From contig JAFAFL010000048.1 in assembly GCA_023423535.1 (NCBI GenBank), forward strand, positions 23,207 through 87,206: a stretch of DNA of 64,000 bases, given 5' to 3'. The translations under genes and the position numbers were made by a program. The stretch is from Pseudomonadota bacterium. Its GTDB lineage: Bacteria > Myxococcota > Myxococcia > Myxococcales > Myxococcaceae. How positions within the stretch are numbered: position 1 is the stretch's first letter; every line of letters begins with the position of its first letter. Below, piece after piece: positions 23,340-31,862 of this stretch. A model generated the notes under the pieces. The model saw only the letters and a program-made list of their open reading frames with translations. It did no database searches and had not been told where the DNA came from.

Positions 23340-24019
23340 ACGAGGAAGTGCTGCTCGGAGAGGAACGTGTGTCGCTCGGCGAGGCGGAAGCCGGCCTCTT
23401 CGAGTTCACGGACGATCTTCTCCTCGGAGAACTTGTGGTCCGCGGGCGGCCCCATCTTCGACTCCGGCTTGAAGTCGATCACCACCACGCGCCCACCGGG
23501 ACGGAGCGCCTTCGCCACGCGGCGGAAGTACGCGGGACGGTCCTCGAGGTGGTGGTACGTGTTCACGTTGAGCACGAGGTCCACCGGCTCCGGCAGCTTC
23601 GGATCGTGCGCGCTCGCCACCACGCCGCGCAGGTTCTTCAGGCCCTCGCGCTTCGCCCGCGCATCGACGTAGGCGACCATGTTCGGCTCGAGGTCGATCG
23701 CGTACACGATGCCCTTCGGCACCCGCTTCGCCAGGCGCACGGGGAAGTAGCCGGTGCCCGCGCCGATGTCCGCGACCTTCGCGTCCGCCGGAAGCTTCAG
23801 CGCCGCGATCACCTCATCCGGCTTCTGCCACGCGTCGCGATCCGGGGACTCGAACGCCGCCGCCCACTTCTCCGCGTCGCGGTAGCGATCCCCGGCGAGG
23901 TGTCCGTGCTTCGCGCCTGCGTCCTTCGCGAAGGCCCCGGTCGGGGAGAGCAGCGTCGGAAGCACGAGCAGCGAAAGCAGCGCGAGGGTGAAGGGTTGAA
24001 GAGATCGGCTCGGCGACAT
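23315..24019 (-). CDS. Exported class I SAM-dependent methyltransferase
   Basis: 234 residues from ATG 24019, which has GGGAG about 7 bp upstream. A signal peptide is present ('LQPFTLALLSLLVLPTLLSP...AFA'), unusual for a SAM-dependent enzyme because SAM is cytoplasmic; related proteins with such signals occur in many proteobacteria. The Rossmann core is complete: motif I 'VADIGAGTGYF', 'VYAIDLEPNM', 'VDLVLNVNTYHHLEDRP' and 'LRPGGRVVVIDF'. The substrate is unknown. The N-terminal block 'HLAGDRYRDAEKWAAAFESP' is typical of the exported subgroup. Confidence 0.85.
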   Translation of the reverse strand: MSPSRSLQPFTLALLSLLVLPTLLSPTGAFAKDAGAKHGHLAGDRYRDAEKWAAAFESPDRDAWQKPDEVIAALKLPADAKVADIGAGTGYFPVRLAKRVPKGIVYAIDLEPNMVAYVDARAKREGLKNLRGVVASAHDPKLPEPVDLVLNVNTYHHLEDRPAYFRRVAKALRPGGRVVVIDFKPESKMGPPADHKFSEEKIVRELEEAGFRLAERHTFLSEQHFLVFAPKAAR

Positions 24020-24104
24020 CGTGTCTCCCGGAGGTGTCCAGAGGTGAATGGCGGGCGGCCGAAGTCTCGTCCCGGAGTGCACCCCATGCTAGCGAAGCGC
24101 CTCT

Positions 24105-25127
24105 ATGGTTTCGGATTCCGTTCTCTATGCAGGGTTCGCCGTGGTCGTCACGGTGCTGCTCGCGATCGACCTCTTCGTCGTCAACCGGCACGCGCACGCG
24201 GTGTCGATGAAGGAAGCGGCCGTCTGGTCCGCCATCTGGGTCGGCTGCGCGGTGCTCTTCGGCCTCTTCGTCTCGCGGCTCCACGAGGGCATCGAGGGCG
24301 AGAACCCGACGGTGGCGTTCTTCACCGGCTACGTGATCGAGAAATCCCTCTCCATCGACAACCTCTTCCTCTTCCTTCTCATCTTCGGCGCGATGGCGGT
24401 GCCGAAGGAGCTGCAGCACCGCGTCCTCTTCTACGGCGTCGTCGGCGCGATCGTGATGCGCACGGTGCTCATCTTCACCGGCGCCGCGCTGATCGAGCGC
24501 TTCGACTGGATCCTCTACATCTTCGGCGCCTTCCTCATCTACACGGGCATCCAGACCTGGCTGCAGCGCCACGAGCACCCGGACATCACCAACTCGCGGC
24601 CGATGAAGGCGCTCCAGCGCATCCTGCCCACGACCGACGGTTACCGCGGACAGCACTTCTTCGTGAAGGAGAACGGCAAGCGCCTGGCCACGCCGATGTT
24701 CTTCGTGCTGGTGCTGGTCGAGTTCACCGACCTCATCTTCGCCATGGACAGCATCCCGGCGGTGTTCGCGGTGACGCGGGACCCGTTCATCGTCCTCACC
24801 TCGAACATCTTCGCCATCCTCGGCCTGCGCGCGCTCTACTTCCTCCTCGCCGGGCTCGCCGCGAAGCTGCGCTACCTCAAGGCCGGCCTGGCGGTGATCC
24901 TCACCTACGTGGGCATCAAGCTCTGCTACGAGCGGCTGCACCACGACGTGGAGGCGCTGCACTCGTGGCCGGGGATCAACCCGCTGGTGAGCCTCGCGGT
25001 GATCATCGGCATCCTCACCATCACCATCATCGCCAGCGCGCGGAACCCGCTGCCGCCCGGAGAGATCGCGCCCTCCGGCGTGGGCCCGTTCGAGACGCAC
25101 AAGGACCACCACCACAAGAAGTCGTAG
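24105..25127 (+). CDS. TerC/Alx family integral membrane protein
   Basis: 340 residues with about nine hydrophobic helices. Family signatures are 'EKSLSIDNLFLFLLIFGAMA' near residue 80 and 'LVEFTDLIFAMDSIPAVFAV' near residue 205, two repeats each with an Asp in the membrane that in Alx/MeeF proteins contributes to Mn2+ export. The C-terminal 'HKDHHHKK' tail is His/Lys-rich and could bind metal. Likely role is manganese efflux or metalation of exported enzymes. No yybP-ykoY-type manganese riboswitch is evident in the 85 bp upstream. No other tellurite genes are nearby. Confidence 0.92.
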   Translation: MVSDSVLYAGFAVVVTVLLAIDLFVVNRHAHAVSMKEAAVWSAIWVGCAVLFGLFVSRLHEGIEGENPTVAFFTGYVIEKSLSIDNLFLFLLIFGAMAVPKELQHRVLFYGVVGAIVMRTVLIFTGAALIERFDWILYIFGAFLIYTGIQTWLQRHEHPDITNSRPMKALQRILPTTDGYRGQHFFVKENGKRLATPMFFVLVLVEFTDLIFAMDSIPAVFAVTRDPFIVLTSNIFAILGLRALYFLLAGLAAKLRYLKAGLAVILTYVGIKLCYERLHHDVEALHSWPGINPLVSLAVIIGILTITIIASARNPLPPGEIAPSGVGPFETHKDHHHKKS

Positions 25128-25148
25128 CTCCGCCCGCTTCCGGCGCGC

Positions 25149-25215
25149 TGAGTTTGCGGCTAGTTTGCGGGGACCCTCTCCTGTGGAGGGTAACCGCAAA
25201 CTCCGGGCAAACTGG
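25149..25215. repeat. Left copy of a GTTTGC-palindromic element flanking the AlbA gene
   Basis: It contains four copies of AGTTTGC or its complement. GAGTTTGCGG (25150-25159) and CCGCAAACTC (25194-25203) are perfect 10-bp inverted arms. Inside them CCCTC...GAGGG makes a second hairpin. The block CTGTGGAGGGTAACCGCAAACT recurs, slightly changed, in the right copy. The element ends exactly at the ATG of the AlbA_2 reading frame. Confidence 0.65.
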
Positions 25216-25884
25216 ATGCTCCCGCTCGATCTCGCTCGCAACGCGTTGAGGGCCATCCGGGAAGGGCGCCGGGCCGCAGAGCTCGAGAACCACCAGCTCG
25301 AGTTCAAGCGGGAGAAGCCTACACATGACGAGACACTGAAGGACCTGGCGGAAGCGGCGATCTGCTTCGCCAACAGCCACGGTGGGGTCGTCGTCGTGGG
25401 CGTGGATGAGAAGCAGCCCGGCCGCAGAGCGCTGGTGGGAGCGTCGCTTCAGCCTTCAGAGGTGAGCCGGCGCATCTACCACCTCACGCGTCCGCCGCTC
25501 ACCGTTGCGGTTGAGGACCACGTTGAGGACGGCGTCCGACTTCTTCTCGTACTCGTCCCGGAGAGCCCGGAGATCCACACCGACACGCGGGGCCGAGCCA
25601 CTCACCGCGTCCTCGCGTCATGCGAGCCGATGGGGGCGTCGGAGCACCAGCGCCTGCGCGAGGCAAAGGCCGGCGTCGACTGGTCTGCTCGAACGACGTC
25701 GCGCACGGCGGAGCAGGTCTCGCCCGAGGCGATGAGCCTCGCCCGGCGCAACCTGTCGACGCTTGCCGATGAGCGGCGGAAGCTCTCGAGGCTGACGGAT
25801 CGGTGGGCGGTGAGCGAAAGCACCTGCTGCGCGCAGGCGAGCTGCTGTTCAGTCGAATCACGAGCTCCGGCCGCCAGCCCCTGA
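25216..25884 (+). pseudogene. N-terminal AlbA_2 fragment of a frame-broken ATP-binding regulator
   Basis: From ATG 25216 the frame encodes an AlbA_2 (Schlafen AlbA-like) domain: 'LENHQLEFKREKPT', 'LAEAAICFANSHGGVVVVGV' and 'RRIYHLTRPPLTVAVE'. Past about residue 190 ('LSRLTDRW') the frame gives non-homologous Cys-rich sequence and stops at 25884. The continuation of the normal protein, an HATPase_c_4 module, is found in the next frame from about 25800. In intact relatives one polypeptide holds both parts, so this is a frameshift near 25795-25815: mutation, assembly error or, less likely, programmed recoding. AlbA_2 proteins are usually transcription regulators or nucleic-acid-binding defence proteins. 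Confidence 0.75.
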
Positions 25885-26942
25885 TCGTCTACCAGTACCG
25901 GCAGACGCCGGGCGGAGACCCGCGGGACATCCAGCGCGTCGAAGCGCCTCTCTTGAACGCGGTGGAGCGAGTGCTCGAGCTGGTCAACGCCCGCCGGACG
26001 CTCACCCCCATCACGCTGCCCAATGGGCAGCAACTGGAGCTGTACGACTTCCCTGAGGCTGCGGTGCGCGAGGCCCTCATCAACGCTGTCGTGCACCGCG
26101 ACTACGCACTTCCGGGACCGGTGGTGGTGGACCACTCGCCAGAGGTGCTCGTCATCACGTCGCCCGGTCCTCTGGTCGCCGGTGTCACTCCTGCCAACAT
26201 CCTCACCCATCCGTCGGCGCCCCGAAATCGAACCCTCGCGCGGGCCATGCGGACCCTGGGATTCGCCGAGGAGGTGGGCCGGGGGATCGACCGCATCTTC
26301 CGGGAGATGATCCGTTCGGGCCGGGACCTGCCTCGGTTCGACGAGGCCCCGGACCACGTCCGCGTCAGCCTCGTCGGGGGCGCGCCGAACACGCATGTCG
26401 CGCGATTCGTCGCCGGGCTTCCTGAAGAGGAGCGGGACGACACCGACACGATGCTCATCCTCTTCAGGCTCTGCGCTCAGCGAACGGTGGACGCCGAAGG
26501 TCTGGGACCCTTTCTGCAGAAGACCATCGACGAGGCGGAGTCCGCCTTGCGGCGGCTCGCCTCGGAGCGCGTACGACTGCTCGAACCCACGCGTCAGACC
26601 GTGCGCCGGGCGCGACCGACGTATCGCCTGCGGAGCGAGCCCCTGAGGGCGCTCGGACCTGCCGTCGCGTACCAGCGCCGCACGGTGGATGACACCGACC
26701 GCAGGATCGTTGCCCATGTTCGTGAGTACGGACGCGTGACGAACAAGACCGTCCAGAACCTCCTCGACGTCGGCATGCCCAGGGCGCGCGACATCCTGCG
26801 CGACCTCGTCGACCGCCAGGTCCTCCGCAAGGAGCCCGGTCGGGAGCGTGGACCGGGCGTCGGCTATCTGCAGGGGCCGGCGTTCCCCGTCTCGTCTCGG
26901 CGGACGGCAGGGACCACCAGGCGCAGGTCACCGCGAAAGTAG
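25803..26942 (+). pseudogene. C-terminal HATPase_c_4 and winged-helix fragment of the same broken gene
   Basis: The frame opens after a stop at 25770 and resumes the protein at 'HLLRAGELLF'. The ATPase part has the N-box 'AVREALINAVVHRDY' and later 'ILTHPSAPRNRTLARAMRTL' and 'EEVGRGIDRI', the standard HATPase_c_4 (RecG-like C-terminal) set. The end carries a winged-helix-like segment ('GRVTNKTVQNLLDVGMPRAR'). GTG 25803 could give an independent 379-residue protein, but the lack of a ribosome-binding site and the missing beginning of the domain argue for a broken gene. Its stop lies 2 bp before the right flanking repeat. Confidence 0.75.
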
Positions 26943-26944
26943 TC

Positions 26945-27009
26945 GTGAGTTTGCGACGACACTTCACTGTAGAGGGCAACAGCAAACTGGCCGCAAACTC
27001 ACTGCGATG
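26945..27009. repeat. Right copy of the GTTTGC-palindromic element
   Basis: Perfect 11-bp arms GTGAGTTTGCG (26945-26955) and CGCAAACTCAC (26992-27002) enclose CTGTAGAGGGCAACAGCAAACT, closely similar to the block in the left copy at 25181-25202 and in the same orientation. Together the two copies bracket the AlbA_2/HATPase gene and nothing else, as ends of a small mobile or exchanged unit would. Confidence 0.65.
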
Positions 27010-27012
27010 CCC

Positions 27013-28302
27013 CTACTTCACCCGCGCCAGCTCCTGCGCTGCGAGCTCTCCCATCGCCCGCTGCCCGGCGAGCGTGGGGTGGATGCCGTCCCAGCTGAAG
27101 CCCTGCCGGAACCTGTTCGGATCGCCCTCCGCGCAGGTGACGGCCTCGAAGTCCACCACGTGCGCTGCCCTTCCACCGGCGCCGGCGCGCAGCCACGCGT
27201 TGACGTCGGCCCTTCGCGCGTGGACCTCGGCGAGGTCCGCGCCCTCCGCCTTCTCGCGCGGGATGAGCGTGCCCGCCCAGACCTCGCACAGCGGGCGCAG
27301 CCGGTCGAAGAAGCCGCCGATGCGCGCCTTCATCTCCGCCGCATCGAGCGCCGCGAGGTCGTTCGTCCCCAGCATCACCAGGCAGTGCGTGACCTTGAAC
27401 TCGCTGAGCCACTGCAGCTCGTCGCCGAAGAGCTCGTTGGCGCTGTAGACGCCCTGGCCGCTCACCGCGCCGTTCGCCACCGGCACCAAAGAGCCCTCCG
27501 CCGCAAGATGGGGCCACGCGTCGCGCACGTCGTCGTGTCCGGAGACGTAGCCCTCGGTGATGCTGTCGCCGATGGCCAGAAACACCGGCTCCGCGGGCCC
27601 CTCCACGAGGATCGCGTTGAGCCCCCACAGCCGGTGGTGCGGCTGCGCGCCGGTGACGTGCGTGTGCCAGGCCTGTCCGGCGGGCGCGAGGAACGAATTG
27701 GGGAACGCATCGATCAGCGAAGCCCCCACGCCGCCGTCCACGTCGAGCGAGACCACGAGGTCCGCCGGCGCGTCGACCTCGAAGCTCAGCGGATCCGACG
27801 CCAGCCGCTGTCGCGAAGGCACGTGCGCCGTCGGTTGTCCGGAGAACTTCAGCTGCTTCGCCGTCCCCGAAAGCGACCCGCCACTGCCCGCCCGCGCCAC
27901 CGTGGCCTCGTGCACCGTGAGCGACGAGTTCCCCGCCAGCAGCACGACCTTCAGCCGCCCGCCGGAGCGCAGGACCGGCACCGTGTAGCGCAGCGTCACC
28001 CGGCCCTCGGTGCGTCGCGAGGCGCGGAGGTTCTGGAAGAAGCCGGGCTGGAAGATCGGCTCGGACGGAGGTGGCAGCTCGATCGGCGGCGGGTCCTCGG
28101 GCGCGGTCACCGTGCCACCGTCTCCCTCAGCCTCGAAGCCGCCGTCCGGGAAGCCTTCACCATCGAGGCCCCCGTCGAACAGCTCCGCGGCGGGAGGCGC
28201 TGACGGCACGAGCTCCACCCGTACCGTCGTCTGCGCCTCGCCACCGCAGCCGGCCCAAAGCAGCACCGGAAGGGTCACCGCCCACGCCCAGACCCGCCCC
28301 AT
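27013..28302 (-). CDS. SGNH/GDSL-hydrolase lipoprotein
   Basis: 429 residues from ATG 28302 with a lipoprotein signal ('LPVLLWAGC', Cys19). A Gly/Asp/Pro-rich linker and a beta-rich carbohydrate-binding-like N-terminal domain lead to an SGNH domain: block I 'AIGDSITEG' (nucleophile Ser), block III 'LGTNDLAAL', and block V 'DGIHPTLAG' (catalytic Asp/His). These enzymes are esterases or deacetylases, often acting on cell-wall or exogenous polysaccharide; the substrate here is not predictable. The gene ends 4 bp from the right GTTTGC element. Confidence 0.87.
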   Translation of the reverse strand: MGRVWAWAVTLPVLLWAGCGGEAQTTVRVELVPSAPPAAELFDGGLDGEGFPDGGFEAEGDGGTVTAPEDPPPIELPPPSEPIFQPGFFQNLRASRRTEGRVTLRYTVPVLRSGGRLKVVLLAGNSSLTVHEATVARAGSGGSLSGTAKQLKFSGQPTAHVPSRQRLASDPLSFEVDAPADLVVSLDVDGGVGASLIDAFPNSFLAPAGQAWHTHVTGAQPHHRLWGLNAILVEGPAEPVFLAIGDSITEGYVSGHDDVRDAWPHLAAEGSLVPVANGAVSGQGVYSANELFGDELQWLSEFKVTHCLVMLGTNDLAALDAAEMKARIGGFFDRLRPLCEVWAGTLIPREKAEGADLAEVHARRADVNAWLRAGAGGRAAHVVDFEAVTCAEGDPNRFRQGFSWDGIHPTLAGQRAMGELAAQELARVK

Positions 28303-28467
28303 GTGTTCCCCCAGACCGGCACCGTCCAACGCGCACCACGGTGTTCACGCGCGCGCCGGCGGGGAAGTGCGCCCGTCGAGCGCTCGACACATCACCGGCG
28401 TGCGATTCGTCCGCTGGGATCTTCCTGTGCGTCGGTGTCCGACCCGCTGTGCTAAGGCCGCGGGCCT

Positions 28468-28752
28468 ATGGCCGACGCGAAGACGCTCTCCGGGACGGCG
28501 CGGGAGTGGGTGTCAAAGGGCGCGCTCCTGCTCGACGTGAGGACGCCGGACGAGTACCGGCAGGGTCACCTCGAAGGCGCGGTGAACATCCCCGTGCAGG
28601 AGCTCCCGAGGCGCCTCCCCGAAGTGGGCGAGCCCACGCGTCCGGTGGTCGTCTACTGCGCCGCCGGCATGCGCGCGCAGAGCGCCACCGAGCTCCTTCG
28701 CCGGGCCGGGTTCGCGCAGGTGCTGTGTCTCGGCGGCATGTCCGCCTGGTGA
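28468..28752 (+). CDS. Single-domain rhodanese-like sulfurtransferase
   Basis: 94 residues, cytoplasmic, no signal peptide. 'LLLDVRTPDEYRQGHLEGAV' is the rhodanese CH2A-like block, and the active-site loop is 'YCAAGMRAQ', with the catalytic Cys at the start of a six-residue loop (CAAGMR), as in GlpE/PspE-type proteins. It moves sulfane sulfur between thiols or cyanide. The M16 peptidase gene follows after 49 bp; a functional link is not obvious. Confidence 0.9.
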   Translation: MADAKTLSGTAREWVSKGALLLDVRTPDEYRQGHLEGAVNIPVQELPRRLPEVGEPTRPVVVYCAAGMRAQSATELLRRAGFAQVLCLGGMSAW

Positions 28753-28801
28753 GTCCAGAGGCAGGTCCGGAAGTTCTAGAGGCTGAAAGGGAGAGTGACG
28801 C

Positions 28802-30211
28802 ATGAGAGCGGCCGCATTGGGTCTCGCGCTGCTGTGCGGGGCCGCGTTGGCGCAGGGAGCACCGCCCGCGGGCGGGGCAACGGGAGCGGGCACGAAGCTG
28901 CAGGTGCCCTACGAGAAGTACACGCTCGACAACGGGATGGAGGTCATCCTCCACGTGGACGAGCGCCTGCCGGTGGTGGCGGTGAACGTCTGGTACCACG
29001 TGGGCGCCTACCAGGAGCCGAAGGGGCGCAGCGGCTTCGCGCACCTCTTCGAGCACATGATGTTCCAGGGCTCGGCGCACGTCGGTGACGACCAGCACAT
29101 CGCGATGCTCGAGCGGCTCGGCGCCACCGACCTCAACGGCACCACGAACTTCTTCCGCACGAACTACTTCCAGACCGTGCCGCAGAACTACCTCGAGACC
29201 GCGCTCTGGCTCGAGAGCGACCGCATGGGCTTCCTCCTCCCCGCGCTGACGGAGGAGAAGCTGAAGACGCAGCAGGAGGTGGTGAAGAACGAGCGCCGCC
29301 AGCGCATCGAGACCGCGCCCTATGGCGTCGCCCAGGAGCGGCTGTGGCAGGCGATGTTCCCGCAGCCGCACCCCTACTTCGGCCGCGTCATCGGCTCGAT
29401 GGCGGACCTCGACGCGGCGACGGTGGGTGACGTCTCCGACTTCTTCGACACCTGGTACGCGCCCTCCAACGCGACGCTGACCCTCGCGGGCGCGTTCGAT
29501 CCGAAGGAGGCGAAGGCGCTGGTGCAGAAGTACTTCGGCACCCTCCCGCGCAGGCCGGAGCCGAAGGAGCCGGACGTGAAGCCGGCGCGGCTGGAGAAGG
29601 AGCTCGTGCTCGAGCACGACGAGCGCATCGCCACCCTCCCGGCGATCACCATCGCCTGGCACACACCGGAGGCCTTCGCCGAGGGCGACGCGGCCGCGGA
29701 CGTGCTCTCGGCCGTCCTCAGCGACGGCAAGGGCAGCCGGCTCCACCGCAGGCTCGTGCGCGAGAAGCGCATCGCGCAGTCCGTCAGCGCGTTCCAGTGG
29801 AGCATCAAGGGCCAGAGCGTGTTCATGGTCGACGCCACCGCGGCGCCCGGTCACACCGCGGAGGAGCTGCAGCGGGAGATCGACCTCGTCCTCGCCGAGG
29901 TTCGGGAGGGGGGCGTGACGCCGGAGGAGGTCCGCCGCGCGCGCAACAAGATCGAAACCGACTTCGTCGCCGGCCTGCAGTCGGTGGGCGGGATGAGCGG
30001 CAAGGCGGACCGGATGCAGATGTACAACCACGTGTGGAAGGAGCCGGACGGCTTCGCGCGAGACCTCGCCCGCTACGAGGCGGTGACGCCGCAGATGGTG
30101 CAGGCGTTCGCGAAGGAGTTCCTCGGCGATCGGCGCGCAGTCTTGCGCGCCACGCCCGCGCAGTCCGCGCAGTCCGAACAGCAGCCCGCGCAGAAGAAGG
30201 AGGGCAACTAG
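28802..30211 (+). CDS. Secreted M16 zinc peptidase, catalytic subunit
   Basis: 469 residues with a cleavable signal peptide ('ALGLALLCGAALAQG'). The inverted zinc motif HxxEH is intact ('FAHLFEHMMFQG', His81, Glu84, His85) and the distal ligand Glu164 lies in 'VVKNERRQR'. The second half is the M16 C-terminal domain ('LVREKRIAQSVSAFQWSIKG'). M16 enzymes of this kind work as pairs with a non-catalytic partner, enclosing peptides in a chamber. The partner gene follows 2 bp downstream. Likely role is degradation of small peptides in the periplasm. Confidence 0.93.
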   Translation: MRAAALGLALLCGAALAQGAPPAGGATGAGTKLQVPYEKYTLDNGMEVILHVDERLPVVAVNVWYHVGAYQEPKGRSGFAHLFEHMMFQGSAHVGDDQHIAMLERLGATDLNGTTNFFRTNYFQTVPQNYLETALWLESDRMGFLLPALTEEKLKTQQEVVKNERRQRIETAPYGVAQERLWQAMFPQPHPYFGRVIGSMADLDAATVGDVSDFFDTWYAPSNATLTLAGAFDPKEAKALVQKYFGTLPRRPEPKEPDVKPARLEKELVLEHDERIATLPAITIAWHTPEAFAEGDAAADVLSAVLSDGKGSRLHRRLVREKRIAQSVSAFQWSIKGQSVFMVDATAAPGHTAEELQREIDLVLAEVREGGVTPEEVRRARNKIETDFVAGLQSVGGMSGKADRMQMYNHVWKEPDGFARDLARYEAVTPQMVQAFAKEFLGDRRAVLRATPAQSAQSEQQPAQKKEGN

Positions 30212-30213
30212 CC

Positions 30214-31770
30214 ATGGCCCGCACCATTCAGTCGATCCTTCTCGCCGCCGCGCTCGCGCTGACGGGCCTCTCCTTCGGCGCCGGCTGCAAGAGCACGCCC
30301 GAGCCGAAGCCGGTCGAAACGCAGGAGCAGAGCGGAACGCAGACCGGGACGCCGGCCGGACAGCGGCCCGTCGCCGAAGTGCCCCCCGCCGAGGCCTGGC
30401 GTCAGACCCAGCCCACGCCGGGCGACGCGCCGGAGCTCGTCATCCCGAAGTTCCAGCGCACCACGCTGAAGAACGGGCTCACGCTGATGGTGAGCGAGCG
30501 CCGCGACCTGCCGCTGGTGAGCATCGGCGTGGCGCTGGCGGCGGGCAGCGCGCAGGACCCGCAAGGGAAGGCGGGCCTCGCCGAGCTGACGATGCGCACG
30601 CTGCTCGAGGGCGCGGGGAAGCGGGACGCCATCGCGCTGGAGGAGGCGTTCGCGGAGCTCGGAGGTGAGCCGTTCGCGGGCACGCAGTATGACGGCGCGC
30701 TGGTGGGCACCCAGGTTCTCCGCCGCAACGCACCGCAGGCGATGGCGCTGGTGGCGGACATCGTGCTGCGCCCGGCGCTGAAGCCGGAGGACTTCGACCG
30801 CAAGAAGCGCGAGCACCTGAACAACCTCGCGCGGCAGATCGGCACCCCGGGCTACCTCGCGCAGTGGGCGTTCGCGGACGTGCTCTACGGCGCGGGTCAC
30901 CCCTACGGCCGGCTGGTGGGCGGCACGCCGGAGTCGGTGGCAGGCCTGACGGGGAAGGACGCGCAGGAGTTCTGGAAGAAGCACGCCGGTCCGGGCGCGG
31001 CGGCGCTGGTGGTGACCGGTGACGTGACGCTCGACGAGGCCCGCCAGTGGGCGGAGAAGCACTTCGGCGCGTGGAAGGGCGGGGCCCAGAGGCCTCCGAA
31101 GCCCGCCGAGCTGCGGGTGCGCGCGGAGCCGCAGGTGGTGCTCGTCCCGAAGCCGGGGCTCGTGCAGACGCTGGTGGCGATGGGCCGCCCGGCGATCGAA
31201 GCCGGCCATCCGGATCAGCCGGCGCTGGAGCTGGCGACGACGGTGTTCGGCGGCATGTTCGGGAGCCGGCTGAACATGAACCTGCGCGAGGCGAAGGGCT
31301 ACACCTACGGCGCGTCGGCCTACGTCAGCCCGCGTCGTGGCGAGGGCCCGCTGGTGGCCTCCTCCTCGGTGCGCGCGGACGTGACCGGACCGTCGGTGCA
31401 GGAGTTCCTCTCCGAGCTGAAGGGCCTGCGCGAGCGCCCCATCACGAAGGAGGAGCTCGAGGACGCGCGGCGGGGCCTCGTGCAGTCGCTGCCCGGCTCG
31501 TTCAAGAGCGTGGATGGCCTCGCGCGCGCGGCGGCGTCCATCTGGCTGGAGGAGAAGGACCTCGACCACTACCAGAAGCTCGTGCAGCGCCTCGAGAGCG
31601 CCACGCCCGAGCAGGTGCAGGCGGCCGCGGAGCGCTACCTCGACCCGAAGACCCTCAGCCTCGTGCTGGTGGGTGACCCCGAGGTCATCCAGAAGCAGCT
31701 CGCCGGCCTGGGCCTGCCGAACGCCACCGTGCGTCCCCCGCCGCAGCCGCCCGCGGCAGTGAAGCAGTAG
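30214..31770 (+). CDS. M16 peptidase-like lipoprotein, non-catalytic partner
   Basis: 518 residues from ATG 30214, with a lipoprotein signal ('ALALTGLSFGAGC') and a Gln/Thr/Pro-rich tether. It has the M16 fold but no zinc site: where the partner has HLFEH it reads 'GLAELTMRTL'. The C-terminal half keeps the Arg/Tyr pair region that binds substrate ('NLREAKGYTYGASAYVSPRR'). It thus matches the inactive subunit of bacterial M16B heterodimers. The 2-bp gap to the catalytic gene and the lipid anchor suggest a membrane-tethered heterodimer. Confidence 0.9.
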   Translation: MARTIQSILLAAALALTGLSFGAGCKSTPEPKPVETQEQSGTQTGTPAGQRPVAEVPPAEAWRQTQPTPGDAPELVIPKFQRTTLKNGLTLMVSERRDLPLVSIGVALAAGSAQDPQGKAGLAELTMRTLLEGAGKRDAIALEEAFAELGGEPFAGTQYDGALVGTQVLRRNAPQAMALVADIVLRPALKPEDFDRKKREHLNNLARQIGTPGYLAQWAFADVLYGAGHPYGRLVGGTPESVAGLTGKDAQEFWKKHAGPGAAALVVTGDVTLDEARQWAEKHFGAWKGGAQRPPKPAELRVRAEPQVVLVPKPGLVQTLVAMGRPAIEAGHPDQPALELATTVFGGMFGSRLNMNLREAKGYTYGASAYVSPRRGEGPLVASSSVRADVTGPSVQEFLSELKGLRERPITKEELEDARRGLVQSLPGSFKSVDGLARAAASIWLEEKDLDHYQKLVQRLESATPEQVQAAAERYLDPKTLSLVLVGDPEVIQKQLAGLGLPNATVRPPPQPPAAVKQ

Positions 31771-31862
31771 TCGCAACGGCCCGCACATCCCGGGGCGCGC
31801 GTGACGAGAAGTCACCGCGCCCCTTTCGTTCGCCGCTGCCCGCGCCGACACTGGTGCGCAGC

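Noticed and set aside
24020..24104. Manganese or pH riboswitch before the TerC gene
   Set aside because: The gap is only 85 bp and no yybP-ykoY-like stem-loops or pausing elements were evident.
27013..28302. GDSL gene as part of the unit between the GTTTGC elements
   Set aside because: It lies outside the right element on the opposite strand, so it belongs to the flanking chromosome.
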